Source: Streptosporangium lutulentum
GTDB taxonomy: Bacteria > Actinomycetota > Actinomycetes > Streptosporangiales > Streptosporangiaceae
Direction of reading: 5' to 3'
Assembly: GCF_030811455.1 (NCBI RefSeq)
Contig: NZ_JAUSQU010000001.1
Location: 992,001-1,056,000, forward strand
DNA: 64,000 bases
Every line of letters begins with the position of its first letter. Position 1 is the stretch's first letter. Below are positions 19,532 through 27,264 of this stretch, in pieces. The notes beneath the pieces were generated by a model. It had not been told where the DNA came from. It saw only the letters and a list, made by a program, of their open reading frames with translations, and made no database searches. Both the position numbers and the translations under genes were made by a program.

Positions 19532-19615
19532 GACACTCGCAATCTCTAGATGATCTGCGTGCCTGTGCAACGAACGTCCCATGAGCGGGGTTCCTGAGAC
19601 CAGTAGGGTCGTGTC

Positions 19616-20314
19616 GTGAGCTTTCAGATGAGGATCACCGACCGTCACGGCGGCACCAGCGCGGAGCCGTACGGCAGCCGCAATCTCGGGGGCGGATGCG
19701 GGGACGACCCGGACGCGGTCGCCGCCAACCGGGCCAGGACCGCCGCCGAGTTCGGTCTGGACCGGGTCGTGTTCATGCGGCAGGTCCACAGCGCCGACGT
19801 CCGTTACGTGAGCGAGCCGTTCGGCGACGACCCGCCCCCGCTGGACGGGATCTGCACCGACGTGCCCGGCCTCGGCCTGGCCGCGCTCTGCGCCGACTGC
19901 GCCCCCGTCCTGCTGGCCGACCCGGAGGCGGGTCTGGTCGGGGCCGCGCACTCGGGGCGGGTCGGCACGGTCTCCGGGGTGGTTCCCGCTCTGGTCGCGG
20001 AGATGGCCGGGCGCGGCGCGGAGCCGGCGCGAATGACCGCTCTGATCGGCCCGATGGCGTGCGGCGGTTGTTACGAGGTCCCCGCCGAGATGCGGGACGA
20101 GGTCGCGATGACGCTTCCCGAGGCCTGGTCGGTCACCCGCCAGGAGACCCCCGCGCTCGACCTGCGCGCCGCGATCACCTCGCAGCTGGCCAAGGCGGGC
20201 GTCTCGGAGATCACCCACGACGCCCGGTGCACCATCGAGACCGCCGATCTGTTCTCCCACCGCAGGGATGCCAGGACGGGGCGTTTCGCGGGTTACGTCT
20301 GGCTGGAGGTCTGA
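19616..20314 (+). CDS. pgeF: PgeF/LACC1-family purine nucleoside phosphorylase-like (DUF152, multicopper polyphenol oxidase) protein
   Basis: This 232-residue zinc protein carries the family's His-Cys-His triad: RQVHSADV, ALCADCAPVLL and VGAAHSGRVG. Related proteins are YfiH/PgeF (peptidoglycan editing, removing misincorporated Ser) and LACC1 (purine nucleoside phosphorylase). The usual AHAGWRG motif is altered to AHSGRVG, so substrate or activity may differ. It ends at a strong terminator shared with the convergent gene. In many actinomycetes pgeF sits in the ftsZ cluster; here it is alone and is probably an extra paralogue. Confidence 0.85.
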   Translation: MSFQMRITDRHGGTSAEPYGSRNLGGGCGDDPDAVAANRARTAAEFGLDRVVFMRQVHSADVRYVSEPFGDDPPPLDGICTDVPGLGLAALCADCAPVLLADPEAGLVGAAHSGRVGTVSGVVPALVAEMAGRGAEPARMTALIGPMACGGCYEVPAEMRDEVAMTLPEAWSVTRQETPALDLRAAITSQLAKAGVSEITHDARCTIETADLFSHRRDARTGRFAGYVWLEV

Positions 20315-20345
20315 GACGCGGACACCGGTTCCGGCCCGCGTCTCA
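20312..20345. terminator. Perfect 10-bp stem terminator between convergent genes
   Basis: TGAGACGCGG and CCGCGTCTCA pair perfectly across a 14-base loop and include the pgeF stop codon. They separate pgeF from the convergent deazaflavin-type gene. Confidence 0.7.
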
Positions 20346-20353
20346 GGCCCGGA

Positions 20354-20770
20354 TCATGAGGAAACGCGCTCCAGCACGACCACGGGGATCTCCCGGGCGG
20401 TCTTCGTCTGGTACTCGTCGTAGGCCGGCCAGGTCGCGGTCATGATCTGCCAGAGTTCGGGCTTCTCCGCGGCGGTGGCGGTGCGTGCTCTCGCGGTGAA
20501 CCGGTCTCCCAGAACCTGGACCTCGACCTCGGGGTTCGCCTGAAGGTTGAGATACCAGGCGGGCGGGGCGTCGGCCCCGCCCTTGGACGCCACCACGAGG
20601 TAGTCGTCGCCGTGACGCTGGTAGATGAGCGGCGTCTCCCGCCGCTCACCGCTTTTACGGCCCGTGGTGGTCAGGAGCAGGGTGACGGTGCCCTGCCACT
20701 CGTGACCCTCCGCGCCGTCGGTCGCCAGGTAACGCTCGACATGCTCTTTTCCGAACAGCGTGAACGGCAT
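20354..20770 (-). CDS. Deazaflavin (F420)-dependent nitroreductase-family protein
   Basis: This 138-residue protein has the Ddn-type split-barrel signature: TGRKSGERRETPLIY, DDYLVVASKGGADAPPAWY, and NLQANPEVEVQVLGD. Family members bind F420H2 and reduce quinones, nitroaromatics or enones. The start ATG 20770 follows AAGGGGATCG. It is a single gene. The physiological substrate cannot be inferred from context. Confidence 0.92.
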   Translation of the reverse strand: MPFTLFGKEHVERYLATDGAEGHEWQGTVTLLLTTTGRKSGERRETPLIYQRHGDDYLVVASKGGADAPPAWYLNLQANPEVEVQVLGDRFTARARTATAAEKPELWQIMTATWPAYDEYQTKTAREIPVVVLERVSS

Positions 20771-20845
20771 GATCGATCCCCTTTGAGGAATACGGATAGT
20801 CCCTATCGCTCAGCAGGATATCGACCTCGTCGATCGGCGAAGGCG

Positions 20846-21682
20846 TCAGTCGGCCGACAGGATGCTCCCGTAGGCGCGGGCGGCCAGGGCCGCGATCAGC
20901 TCGTGCGAGCCGAGAAGGCCGGCGCAGTCGACCCCGATCTCCGCGGCGGCGGCGCTCGCGAGGTCCGGGGCGGCCTCGGGACCGACGACGCACGGGGACA
21001 GGGCGATGCGCTCGGCGCCGATGCCGCGCAGCCGTTCGGCGGCTTCGGCGACGCCGGGCGCGCTGTCCAGCGAGGCGACCAGCACGGGAAGCGTCAGCCG
21101 TGAGGCCAGCAGCACGGCCGTCGGCTGTGCCTCCGACACGGCGTTCTCGCCGCCGACGGTGGCGAGGATGATGGCGTCGACCGGACTGGAGACGTTGAGC
21201 AGCCGCACCCGGTCGGCCCGTGCCAGGCCCTTCTCGGCGAGGCGGATGTGCAGGGCCTCGGCGAGAAGCGGGTGTGGCCCCAGGGAGTCGGTGACCGTCA
21301 CCGAGACCCCGCTCGTCGCCACCGCCATGGAGATCAGCCGGTCCGCGACCGGATGCGGACCGGTCAGCAGCGGAACCACGATGGCGGCGGTGCCGTCCTC
21401 GGGGCGCTCGCGGGCGGCGGCCTCCAACTCGGCGGTGAGCTCCTTGGGATCCTCGCCGAGACCGGCGAGACGGACCTGGATCTGCGGATTGTCCGCCCGT
21501 ATGAGGGCCGCGATCTCGGCGATGACGCCTGAGGCGTCGCCGAGTGTGGTCAACACCAGCGCGGGTGCCTCCGGCGGCAGCTGGGAGGGCACGGGCCTGC
21601 GGTGCCTGCCGGAGGGTCGAACGGCGCGTCCTCGCACGGGGAGGTTGGAACTCTCACTCACATGCGCGGACTCTAGGCCCAT
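20846..21682 (-). CDS. CbiX/SirB-like chelatase-family protein, probably degenerate
   Basis: This 278-residue protein has two chelatase-like repeats, with LIRADNPQIQVRLAGL and the second-half motif VVPLLTGPHPVADRLI followed by LGPHPLLAEALHIRL. The family inserts Co2+ or Fe2+ into sirohydrochlorin. In this copy the N-terminal catalytic motif, normally an AHGS-type sequence with His, reads VLTTLGDAS, so one of the expected metal-binding histidines is missing. It may be a non-catalytic relative or have another role. No other cobalamin or siroheme genes are nearby. The first 40 residues are basic and unstructured. Confidence 0.75.
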   Translation of the reverse strand: MGLESAHVSESSNLPVRGRAVRPSGRHRRPVPSQLPPEAPALVLTTLGDASGVIAEIAALIRADNPQIQVRLAGLGEDPKELTAELEAAARERPEDGTAAIVVPLLTGPHPVADRLISMAVATSGVSVTVTDSLGPHPLLAEALHIRLAEKGLARADRVRLLNVSSPVDAIILATVGGENAVSEAQPTAVLLASRLTLPVLVASLDSAPGVAEAAERLRGIGAERIALSPCVVGPEAAPDLASAAAAEIGVDCAGLLGSHELIAALAARAYGSILSAD

Positions 21683-21858
21683 TTGACGGTCTCCGTAGTG
21701 AGAAACGGCAGCAATTCCGTCACGACATCCAGCGAGAAGGAGATTTCGGTCTCGCGCCCGGCGTCCCGGCGGGACGTCAGCCTCTTCCTCCGCTTCGGGC
21801 GGTGACCTGACGTCGTCCTATCCGGCGTGTGATCGATCAGGCAGACCGAAGACGGGGA

Positions 21859-22416
21859 TCAGGTCTCCCTGTGCCCCTCCCACTCGTCCTCCAGAGCCGA
21901 GTGCACGATGGAGTCGCGCCAGACTCCGCGGGCCCGCACGTGGTGTCTGATCCGGCCCTCCTCGACCATTCCGGCGACCAGCATCGCGAGCTGGGCGGCG
22001 GTGTTGGCCGGGGAACGGGCGCCCCAGATGCGGTGCAGGCGCAGGTGCTTGAACCCGAACAGCAGCGTCAGCCGGATCAGGTCGGTGCCCATGCCCCGTC
22101 CCCAGTGGTCGGGGCGCAAGCCCAGGCCGATCTCCGCGCTGTGCGGATGGTCGGCCTCGATGTGCAGCCGGGCGACGCCGATGGCCCCGGAACTCTCCGG
22201 CTCGGTCACCGCGAACACGTAGAGCAGCCGGGGCTCGGCCTCGGCGGCCCTGAGCGCTTCGGCGACGACCTCCTCGACCTCCTCGCGGGTGCGCGGGTCG
22301 AACGGCAGATGCTCGGTGGCGGTGGGGTCGCCGTAGACGGCGTGCAACGCGTCGACGTCGTCGACGGTGACTTCCCTCAGCCGGAGTCTCTTGCCGGAGA
22401 TCTCAACGTGGCGCAT
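21859..22416 (-). CDS. GNAT-family N-acetyltransferase (RimJ/RimL type)
   Basis: This 185-residue protein begins with RLRLREVTVDDVDALHAVYG and has the acetyl-CoA-binding pattern IGLGLRPDHWGRGMGTDLIR (motif A, Q/RxxGxG/A) and FKHLRLHRIWGARSPANTAA. It resembles the ribosomal-protein Ser/Ala acetyltransferase branch that also modifies antibiotics and polyamines. The substrate is not predictable. It lies downstream of and codirectional with nothing obvious. Confidence 0.9.
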   Translation of the reverse strand: MRHVEISGKRLRLREVTVDDVDALHAVYGDPTATEHLPFDPRTREEVEEVVAEALRAAEAEPRLLYVFAVTEPESSGAIGVARLHIEADHPHSAEIGLGLRPDHWGRGMGTDLIRLTLLFGFKHLRLHRIWGARSPANTAAQLAMLVAGMVEEGRIRHHVRARGVWRDSIVHSALEDEWEGHRET

Positions 22417-22440
22417 GGGCAGACGCTAACGCCTCAGAAG

Positions 22441-22470
22441 CCCCAAGGCTAGAGAACGTTCTCACTGGGG
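22441..22470. terminator. Palindrome and flanking CCCC/GGGG after the MFS gene
   Basis: GAGAACGTTCTC (22452-22463) is a perfect 12-base palindrome framed by CCCC and GGGG. Its position, just past the 3' end of the minus-strand transporter and before the GNAT start, fits a terminator, although a small operator cannot be excluded. Confidence 0.4.
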
Positions 22471-22545
22471 GCTATACCACCGGGCGGGCGGCGCGGGGAA
22501 TGGCCGTCCCCCGCGCCGCCCGCCCGGCTTCCCTTCGTGGAGATC

Positions 22546-23859
22546 TCAGGGGTTCCGGGAAGCGGCCCCTGCGCGCGTTCCCGGGTGGTCGGTGAGGTCG
22601 AGGTCGCGCGTCTCGGGGGCCAGCGCCAGTCCGACGGCGGTGACGGCCAGCGCGGCGACCACGTAGAGGGAGATGGCGAGGGTGCTGCCGAACCGGTCGA
22701 ACAGTGCCAGGGCGATGATCGGGGCCAGCGCGCCGCCGAAGATGCCGGCGACCTGGTAGCCCATGGAGGCGCCGCTGTAGCGCAGGCGGGTGCTGAACAA
22801 CTCGGCGATGAACGCCGCCTGCGGGCCGTACATCGCGGCGTGGCAGGCCAGGGCCACGATGGAGGCCAGCGCGATCACCGGGAAGGACTTGGTGTCCAGC
22901 AGCGGGAAGAACGCGAACACCCAGATCGCGGCCCCGATCACGCCCGCGAGGTAGACCGGGCGGCGGCCGACCCTGTCCGACAGCGCGCCGAACAGGGGGA
23001 TCAGGAAGAGCTGGCAGGCGGAGCCGATCAGCACCGCGTTCAGCGCGACTCCGCGTTCGAGCTTCAGCGGGCCGGTGACGTAGGCGAGGATGTAGGTCAC
23101 GAAGGTGTAGAAGGCGACGTCCACGCCGATGCGCGCGAGGACCGCGGAGACCAGGGCGCGCGGGTGCGTGCGCAGCACGTCCAGCAGCGGCATCCGGGCC
23201 TTCTTGCCCGAGCGCTCGACCTCGGCGAACAGCGGCGACTCCACGATCCGCAGGCGGATCCAGAGCCCCACGACCACCAGCAGGCCCGACAGGAGGAAGG
23301 GCACCCGCCAGCCCCACGACAGGAACGCCTCCTCCGACAGCGTCGCCGACAGGAGTCCGAGCACGCCGGCCGCCAGCAGGTTCCCGGCGGGCACGCCGAC
23401 CTGGGGCCAGCTCGCGTTGAAGCCGCGCCGCCGCGGGTCGCCGTGCTCGATGGACATGAGCACGGCCCCGCCCCACTCGCCGCCCAGGCCGAGGCCCTGA
23501 AGGAAGCGGAGGGTGACCAGCAGCAGCGGGGCGGTCACGCCGATGGTGGCGTAACCGGGCAGCAGGCCGATGAGGAAGGTCGCGATTCCCATCAGCAGCA
23601 GGGTCACCACGAGCACGTTCTTGCGGCCGACCCGGTCGCCGAAGTGGCCGAACACGATGCCGCCGAGCGGCCGTGCGACGAATCCGATCGCGTAGGTGAG
23701 GAACGCCAGCAGCGTTCCGGTGAGCGGTTCGAAGGTGGGGAAGAAGAGCTTGTTGAAGACCAGGGCGGCGGCTGAGCCGTACAGGAAGAAGTCGTACCAC
23801 TCCAGGGAGGTGCCGACCAGACTGGCCGCGATGACCCGTCTGGTTTGAGTGCTTGCCAT
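22546..23859 (-). CDS. MFS transporter, metabolite:H+ symporter (MHS) family
   Basis: This 437-residue protein has 12 predicted membrane helices. The signature SLEWYDFFLYGSAAALVF and the loop GHFGDRVGRKNVLV are hallmarks of the MHS group (shikimate, alpha-ketoglutarate, proline/betaine and similar organic acids). LQGLGLGGEWGGAVLM is the family's helix-4 motif. It is divergent from an FCD-type regulator 85 bases away, and next to a hydrolase gene with a dehydroquinase-like domain. It probably imports a carboxylate controlled by that regulator; shikimate- or quinate-like substrates are a guess. Confidence 0.93.
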   Translation of the reverse strand: MASTQTRRVIAASLVGTSLEWYDFFLYGSAAALVFNKLFFPTFEPLTGTLLAFLTYAIGFVARPLGGIVFGHFGDRVGRKNVLVVTLLLMGIATFLIGLLPGYATIGVTAPLLLVTLRFLQGLGLGGEWGGAVLMSIEHGDPRRRGFNASWPQVGVPAGNLLAAGVLGLLSATLSEEAFLSWGWRVPFLLSGLLVVVGLWIRLRIVESPLFAEVERSGKKARMPLLDVLRTHPRALVSAVLARIGVDVAFYTFVTYILAYVTGPLKLERGVALNAVLIGSACQLFLIPLFGALSDRVGRRPVYLAGVIGAAIWVFAFFPLLDTKSFPVIALASIVALACHAAMYGPQAAFIAELFSTRLRYSGASMGYQVAGIFGGALAPIIALALFDRFGSTLAISLYVVAALAVTAVGLALAPETRDLDLTDHPGTRAGAASRNP

Positions 23860-23902
23860 CGCACGCGCTCCTTAACTTCTAGGGGGTCCCCTCAACGTAA
23901 GG

Positions 23903-23939
23903 ATTGTTCAACAATTCGACAATAGGTTTGTTCGATGAT
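23903..23939. promoter_or_regulatory. Probable operators between MHS transporter and FCD regulator
   Basis: ATTGTTCAACAAT (23903-23915) is a perfect 13-base palindrome. A second imperfect one, TTCGACAA and TTGTTCGA, follows at about 23916-23936. Both lie in the AT-rich 85-base divergent intergenic region, the normal place for a GntR/FCD operator. Confidence 0.55.
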
Positions 23940-23944
23940 TTCTT

Positions 23945-24637
23945 GTGAGAGTGGACAACGCCATCGCCGCACTGCAGCACGACCGTGACCGCCTCGGGCG
24001 CAGCAGCACCGCCGAACGGGTCGCCGACGTCCTCAGGGACCGGATCGCCGAGGGGCTCTTCGTCCCGGGCCAGCGCCTGTCGGAGGAGACCATCGGGGTG
24101 GCCCTGGGGGTCTCGCGCAACACCCTGCGCGAGGCGTTCCGGCTCCTGGGGCACGAGCGCCTGCTGGAGCACCGGCTCAATCGGGGCGTGTTCGTGCGCG
24201 TGCTGTCGGTCGAGGACGTGGCCGACGTCTACCGGGTGCGCCGGGTGATCGAGTGCGCCGCCGTACGGCGCAGCGGGAGCGCCGGGCCCCAGGCGCTGGC
24301 TCTCATCGGGGAGTCCGTGCGGGAGGCGAACAGGGCCGCGGCCGAAGGCCGGTGGCAGGACGTGGGGACCGCCAACATCCGCTTCCACCAGATGATCGCG
24401 GCCCTGAACGGCAGCCCCCGCCTGGATGAGACGATGCGGCAACTTCTGGCGGAGCTCCGGCTGGTCTTTCACGTCATGAAGAATCCGCGGGCGTTCCACG
24501 AGCCTTTTGTCGCCCGGAACCTGCACCTGCTCGAACTCATGGAGGCCGGTCGCGCGGCGGAGGCGGAGCGGGAGCTGGAGTCCTATCTGGACGAGGCGGA
24601 GGAACTCCTGGTAAGGGCTTACATACCGGAGCCGTAG
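23945..24637 (+). CDS. GntR-family transcriptional regulator, FCD subfamily
   Basis: This 230-residue regulator has an N-terminal winged helix (ERVADVLRDRIAEGLFVPGQ, GVSRNTLREAFRLL, NRGVFVRVLS) and a C-terminal FCD effector domain. Potential metal ligands are in NIRFHQMI, and the final helices include RNLHLLELMEAG. FCD regulators sense organic acids. It is transcribed away from the MHS transporter and 29 bases before the hydrolase fusion gene, so it likely controls both. Confidence 0.93.
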   Translation: MRVDNAIAALQHDRDRLGRSSTAERVADVLRDRIAEGLFVPGQRLSEETIGVALGVSRNTLREAFRLLGHERLLEHRLNRGVFVRVLSVEDVADVYRVRRVIECAAVRRSGSAGPQALALIGESVREANRAAAEGRWQDVGTANIRFHQMIAALNGSPRLDETMRQLLAELRLVFHVMKNPRAFHEPFVARNLHLLELMEAGRAAEAERELESYLDEAEELLVRAYIPEP

Positions 24638-24666
24638 TCGTGAATGGAATGGAGGAGAATAAGCGG

Positions 24667-25755
24667 ATGATCTCCCCTATTCCGAATGTGCTCGTGGTCA
24701 CCGGCCCCGGCCTGGTCGCTGATCTGCGACTGCTCACCGAGGTGGCCGACCGCGAGTTCGAGGCCCTCGGCGTCAGCGGGAAGGTGTCAGCGGTCCTCGA
24801 CGCGTCCGAACTGCGGACCGCGCTGGAATTCCCCGGTCCCGTGGTCGTCGTCCCCGGCCCGGAACCAGAGATCCGGAGCATGTCCGGCGGGCGCCCCAAC
24901 GTTGTCTGGCTCGACCTGGCCAAGTCCGAGGCCCCGCCCGCGGCGCTCGGGGAGACCGGGGACGGCGCGCCGGGCACCCACATACACGGGCGAGGGGTCT
25001 GGGGGCTGACCTGGGCGATCAGGCACGCCGTGCATCGGTCGCGGTGGCCCGCGAAGAGGGTCGCCTACGGCGAGCACCCCGACCAGTGGGCGGAGGTACG
25101 GCTGCCGCACGAGACCGCCGGGACGATGCCGGTCGCGGTGCTGGTGCACGGGGGTTTCTGGCGTTCCATCTGGGCCGCGGACCTGATGGACGCGCTCAGC
25201 GTCGACCTGGCCGAGCGGGGGTTCGCCACCTGGAACCTCGAATACCGCCGCGCCGACCTTCACGGATGGGCCGCGACCACCGAGGACGTCGCCACGGGTG
25301 TCGCGCTGGCGGCGCAGGGCGCGTCCGGCCCTGTCGTGGCGATCGGCCACTCGGCCGGAGGGCAACTCGCCCTCCGCGCCGCCGCCGACGATCCCCGGAT
25401 CACCCTCGTCGTCTCGCTGGCCGGGGTGCTCGACCTGGTGGAGGGCGACCGCAGGCACCTGAGCTCCGGCGCGGTCGCCGCGGCCCTCGGCGGATCGGCG
25501 TCCGAGGTGCCCGAGGTCTACCGGCGGTCCAGCCCGCTGGAGCGCCTTCCCCTCGGGGTGTCCCAGCTCATCGTGCAGGGCGGGGGCGACGACCTCGACC
25601 TGGTCGACCTGGGCCGACGCTACGCTCGCGCGGCTCAGGAATCAGGGGATGAAGTGATTTATCTGGAAATGTCGGGCGATCACTTCGACGTCATCGACCG
25701 GGCCTCGCCGATCTGGAGGGCGACCGCCGGAGTGATCGCCGAGCACAGGCACTAG
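24667..25755 (+). CDS. Fusion of a degenerate type II dehydroquinase-like domain with an alpha/beta hydrolase
   Basis: ATG 24667 has a GGAGGAG site nine bases upstream. The predicted 362-residue protein has two parts. Residues about 5-125 look like a type II 3-dehydroquinate dehydratase: NVLVVTGPGL at the ILNGPNL position, a PNVVWLDLAKSE strand where NIHxRE is expected, and GRGVWGLTWAIRHAVH as the last helix. The catalytic Asn and His are gone. Residues about 140-362 are an alpha/beta hydrolase of the kynurenine-formamidase/BD-FAE type: VLVHGGFWRSIW oxyanion loop, nucleophile in GHSAGGQ, Asp near GGGDDLDLVD, His in SGDHFDV. It probably cleaves an ester or amide. It is likely in an operon with the FCD regulator. 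Confidence 0.8.
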   Translation: MISPIPNVLVVTGPGLVADLRLLTEVADREFEALGVSGKVSAVLDASELRTALEFPGPVVVVPGPEPEIRSMSGGRPNVVWLDLAKSEAPPAALGETGDGAPGTHIHGRGVWGLTWAIRHAVHRSRWPAKRVAYGEHPDQWAEVRLPHETAGTMPVAVLVHGGFWRSIWAADLMDALSVDLAERGFATWNLEYRRADLHGWAATTEDVATGVALAAQGASGPVVAIGHSAGGQLALRAAADDPRITLVVSLAGVLDLVEGDRRHLSSGAVAAALGGSASEVPEVYRRSSPLERLPLGVSQLIVQGGGDDLDLVDLGRRYARAAQESGDEVIYLEMSGDHFDVIDRASPIWRATAGVIAEHRH

Positions 25756-25978
25756 AAGTGTTTTTCCGGGTGGTCGGGGCGGTTGCCGGCAGGTGGGGCA
25801 TCGGCCTGCCCAGGTAGACGGCGGGGCCTGGAGCTCGTTGAGGATCGCACGGAGCGTCGGGCCCGTCGGCGGGGTGCCGGATGTGACGACCGGCCGGCTC
25901 GGCTGAGGCAAGTGGTACATCCGATCGGCCCGGAAGTGGAATAGTCGGCTGGTCCGCTTCCCGGCTAGCGTCGAAGAT

Positions 25979-26377
25979 ATGGACATCAAAGGCAATACCG
26001 CCCTGACCGTGCTTTTCCATGGGACGCCGCCCAAGCTCCCCGAGGCCGCCGAGGTGATGACCGCGCTCATCGAATTGCCGCCCGGCGACCCCGGTTCCCC
26101 GCCGCACCGGCACTCGGGCCCGGTGTACGGCTACATGCTCGAAGGAGAGATGATCTTCGAGCTGGAGGGCGAGCCGGAGCGGGTGATCCGCGAGGGGGAG
26201 GCGTTCTGGGAGCCCGGCGGCGACGTCATCCACTACCAGGCGGCCAACAACCTGTCCGGCACGTGGAGCCGGTTCGTCGTGGTCATGATCGGCGCGCCCG
26301 ATGAGCCGATGCTCACCTATGTCGACGACGTGGAGCTCGCGGCCCGCCGTGACCGCCGTGCTCCCCGGCCGAACTGA
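25979..26377 (+). CDS. Cupin-domain protein
   Basis: This 132-residue single-domain cupin has metal-binding motif 1 (SPPHRHSGPVYGYMLEGE, two His and a Glu) and motif 2 (EPGGDVIHYQAANN, one His). It could be a small dioxygenase, isomerase or sensor-type cupin. Its stop overlaps the start of the epimerase gene (TGATGG), indicating translational coupling. A TAGCGT-type -10 box about 10 bases upstream suggests a near-leaderless transcript. Confidence 0.88.
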   Translation: MDIKGNTALTVLFHGTPPKLPEAAEVMTALIELPPGDPGSPPHRHSGPVYGYMLEGEMIFELEGEPERVIREGEAFWEPGGDVIHYQAANNLSGTWSRFVVVMIGAPDEPMLTYVDDVELAARRDRRAPRPN

Positions 26378-27264
26378 TGGCGGCCGGCATGCGGATCCTC
26401 CTCGCGGGAGCGACAGGAGTCATCGGCCGGCGGGTGGTGCCGCTGCTGGTCGCCGAGGGGAACCAGGTCACCGCCCTCACCCGGAGGCCCGGCCGGACCG
26501 CCACGCTGCGCGCGCTGGGCGCGGAGCCGGTGGTGGCCGACGCCCACGACCGCGAGGGACTCGCCGCCGCCGTCGAAAAGGCCGCGCCCGACATCGTGAT
26601 GCACCAGCTCACCGACCTGGCCGCGGCTGACCACGCGGCGAACGCGGCACTGCGCAGGCAGGGCACCCGCAACCTGGTCGACGCGGCACTCGCCGCCGGC
26701 GTACGCCGGATGGTGGCACAGAGCATCGCGTGGGTCTACGAGGCGGGGGACGAGCCGGCCGGAGAGACGACGCCGCTCGATCTCGCCGCGCCGGGGGACC
26801 GCGGAGGACGGGTGCGGAGCGTGGCGGCGCTGGAGGCGGCCGTCCACGAGATGCCCGAGTGGGTCGTGCTGCGCTACGGGTGGTTCTACGGTCCCGGGAC
26901 GTGGCACGCGCCCGACGGCCTCGCCGCGGACATGGCGCGGGCGGGGAAACTGGCCGCCGACGGCGAGGTGGTCTCCTTCGTGCACGCCGACGACGCCGCC
27001 ACCGCGGCGGTGCGGGCGCTCACCTGGCCCGCCAACGGCGCGGTCAACGTCTGCGACGACGAACCGGCGCCGGGCCGGGAGTGGGTGCCCGCCTTCTGCG
27101 CGGCCGTGGGCGCGTCGCCCCCGCCTTCCGCGGACACCGGCCGGCCGGGGTGGGCGCGCGGCGCGGACAATCGCCATGCCCGCGAGCACCTCGGCTGGGT
27201 GCCGAGGTATCCGTCGTGGCGGGACGGCTTCGCGGCGTTCGCCGGCGGCGCCCCTACCCGATAG
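26377..27264 (+). CDS. NAD(P)-dependent epimerase/dehydratase (extended SDR)
   Basis: This 295-residue Rossmann protein begins MRILLAGATGVIGRRVVPLL (GxxGxxG). It has a QSIAWVYE segment in place of the usual Ser strand and RYGWFYGPGT (YxxxK-like region modified; the Lys is not evident). It resembles actinomycete NAD(P)H-binding proteins of uncertain substrate. It is coupled to the cupin and overlaps the convergent MocR gene by 11 bases. The missing canonical YxxxK makes a binding or regulatory role possible. Confidence 0.85.
   Translation: MAAGMRILLAGATGVIGRRVVPLLVAEGNQVTALTRRPGRTATLRALGAEPVVADAHDREGLAAAVEKAAPDIVMHQLTDLAAADHAANAALRRQGTRNLVDAALAAGVRRMVAQSIAWVYEAGDEPAGETTPLDLAAPGDRGGRVRSVAALEAAVHEMPEWVVLRYGWFYGPGTWHAPDGLAADMARAGKLAADGEVVSFVHADDAATAAVRALTWPANGAVNVCDDEPAPGREWVPAFCAAVGASPPPSADTGRPGWARGADNRHAREHLGWVPRYPSWRDGFAAFAGGAPTR

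Noticed and set aside
22452..22463. SOS (LexA) box GAGAACGTTCTC
   Set aside because: The actinobacterial LexA box needs a 4-base spacer between GAAC and GTTC; here there is none, and the flanking CCCC/GGGG fits a hairpin better.
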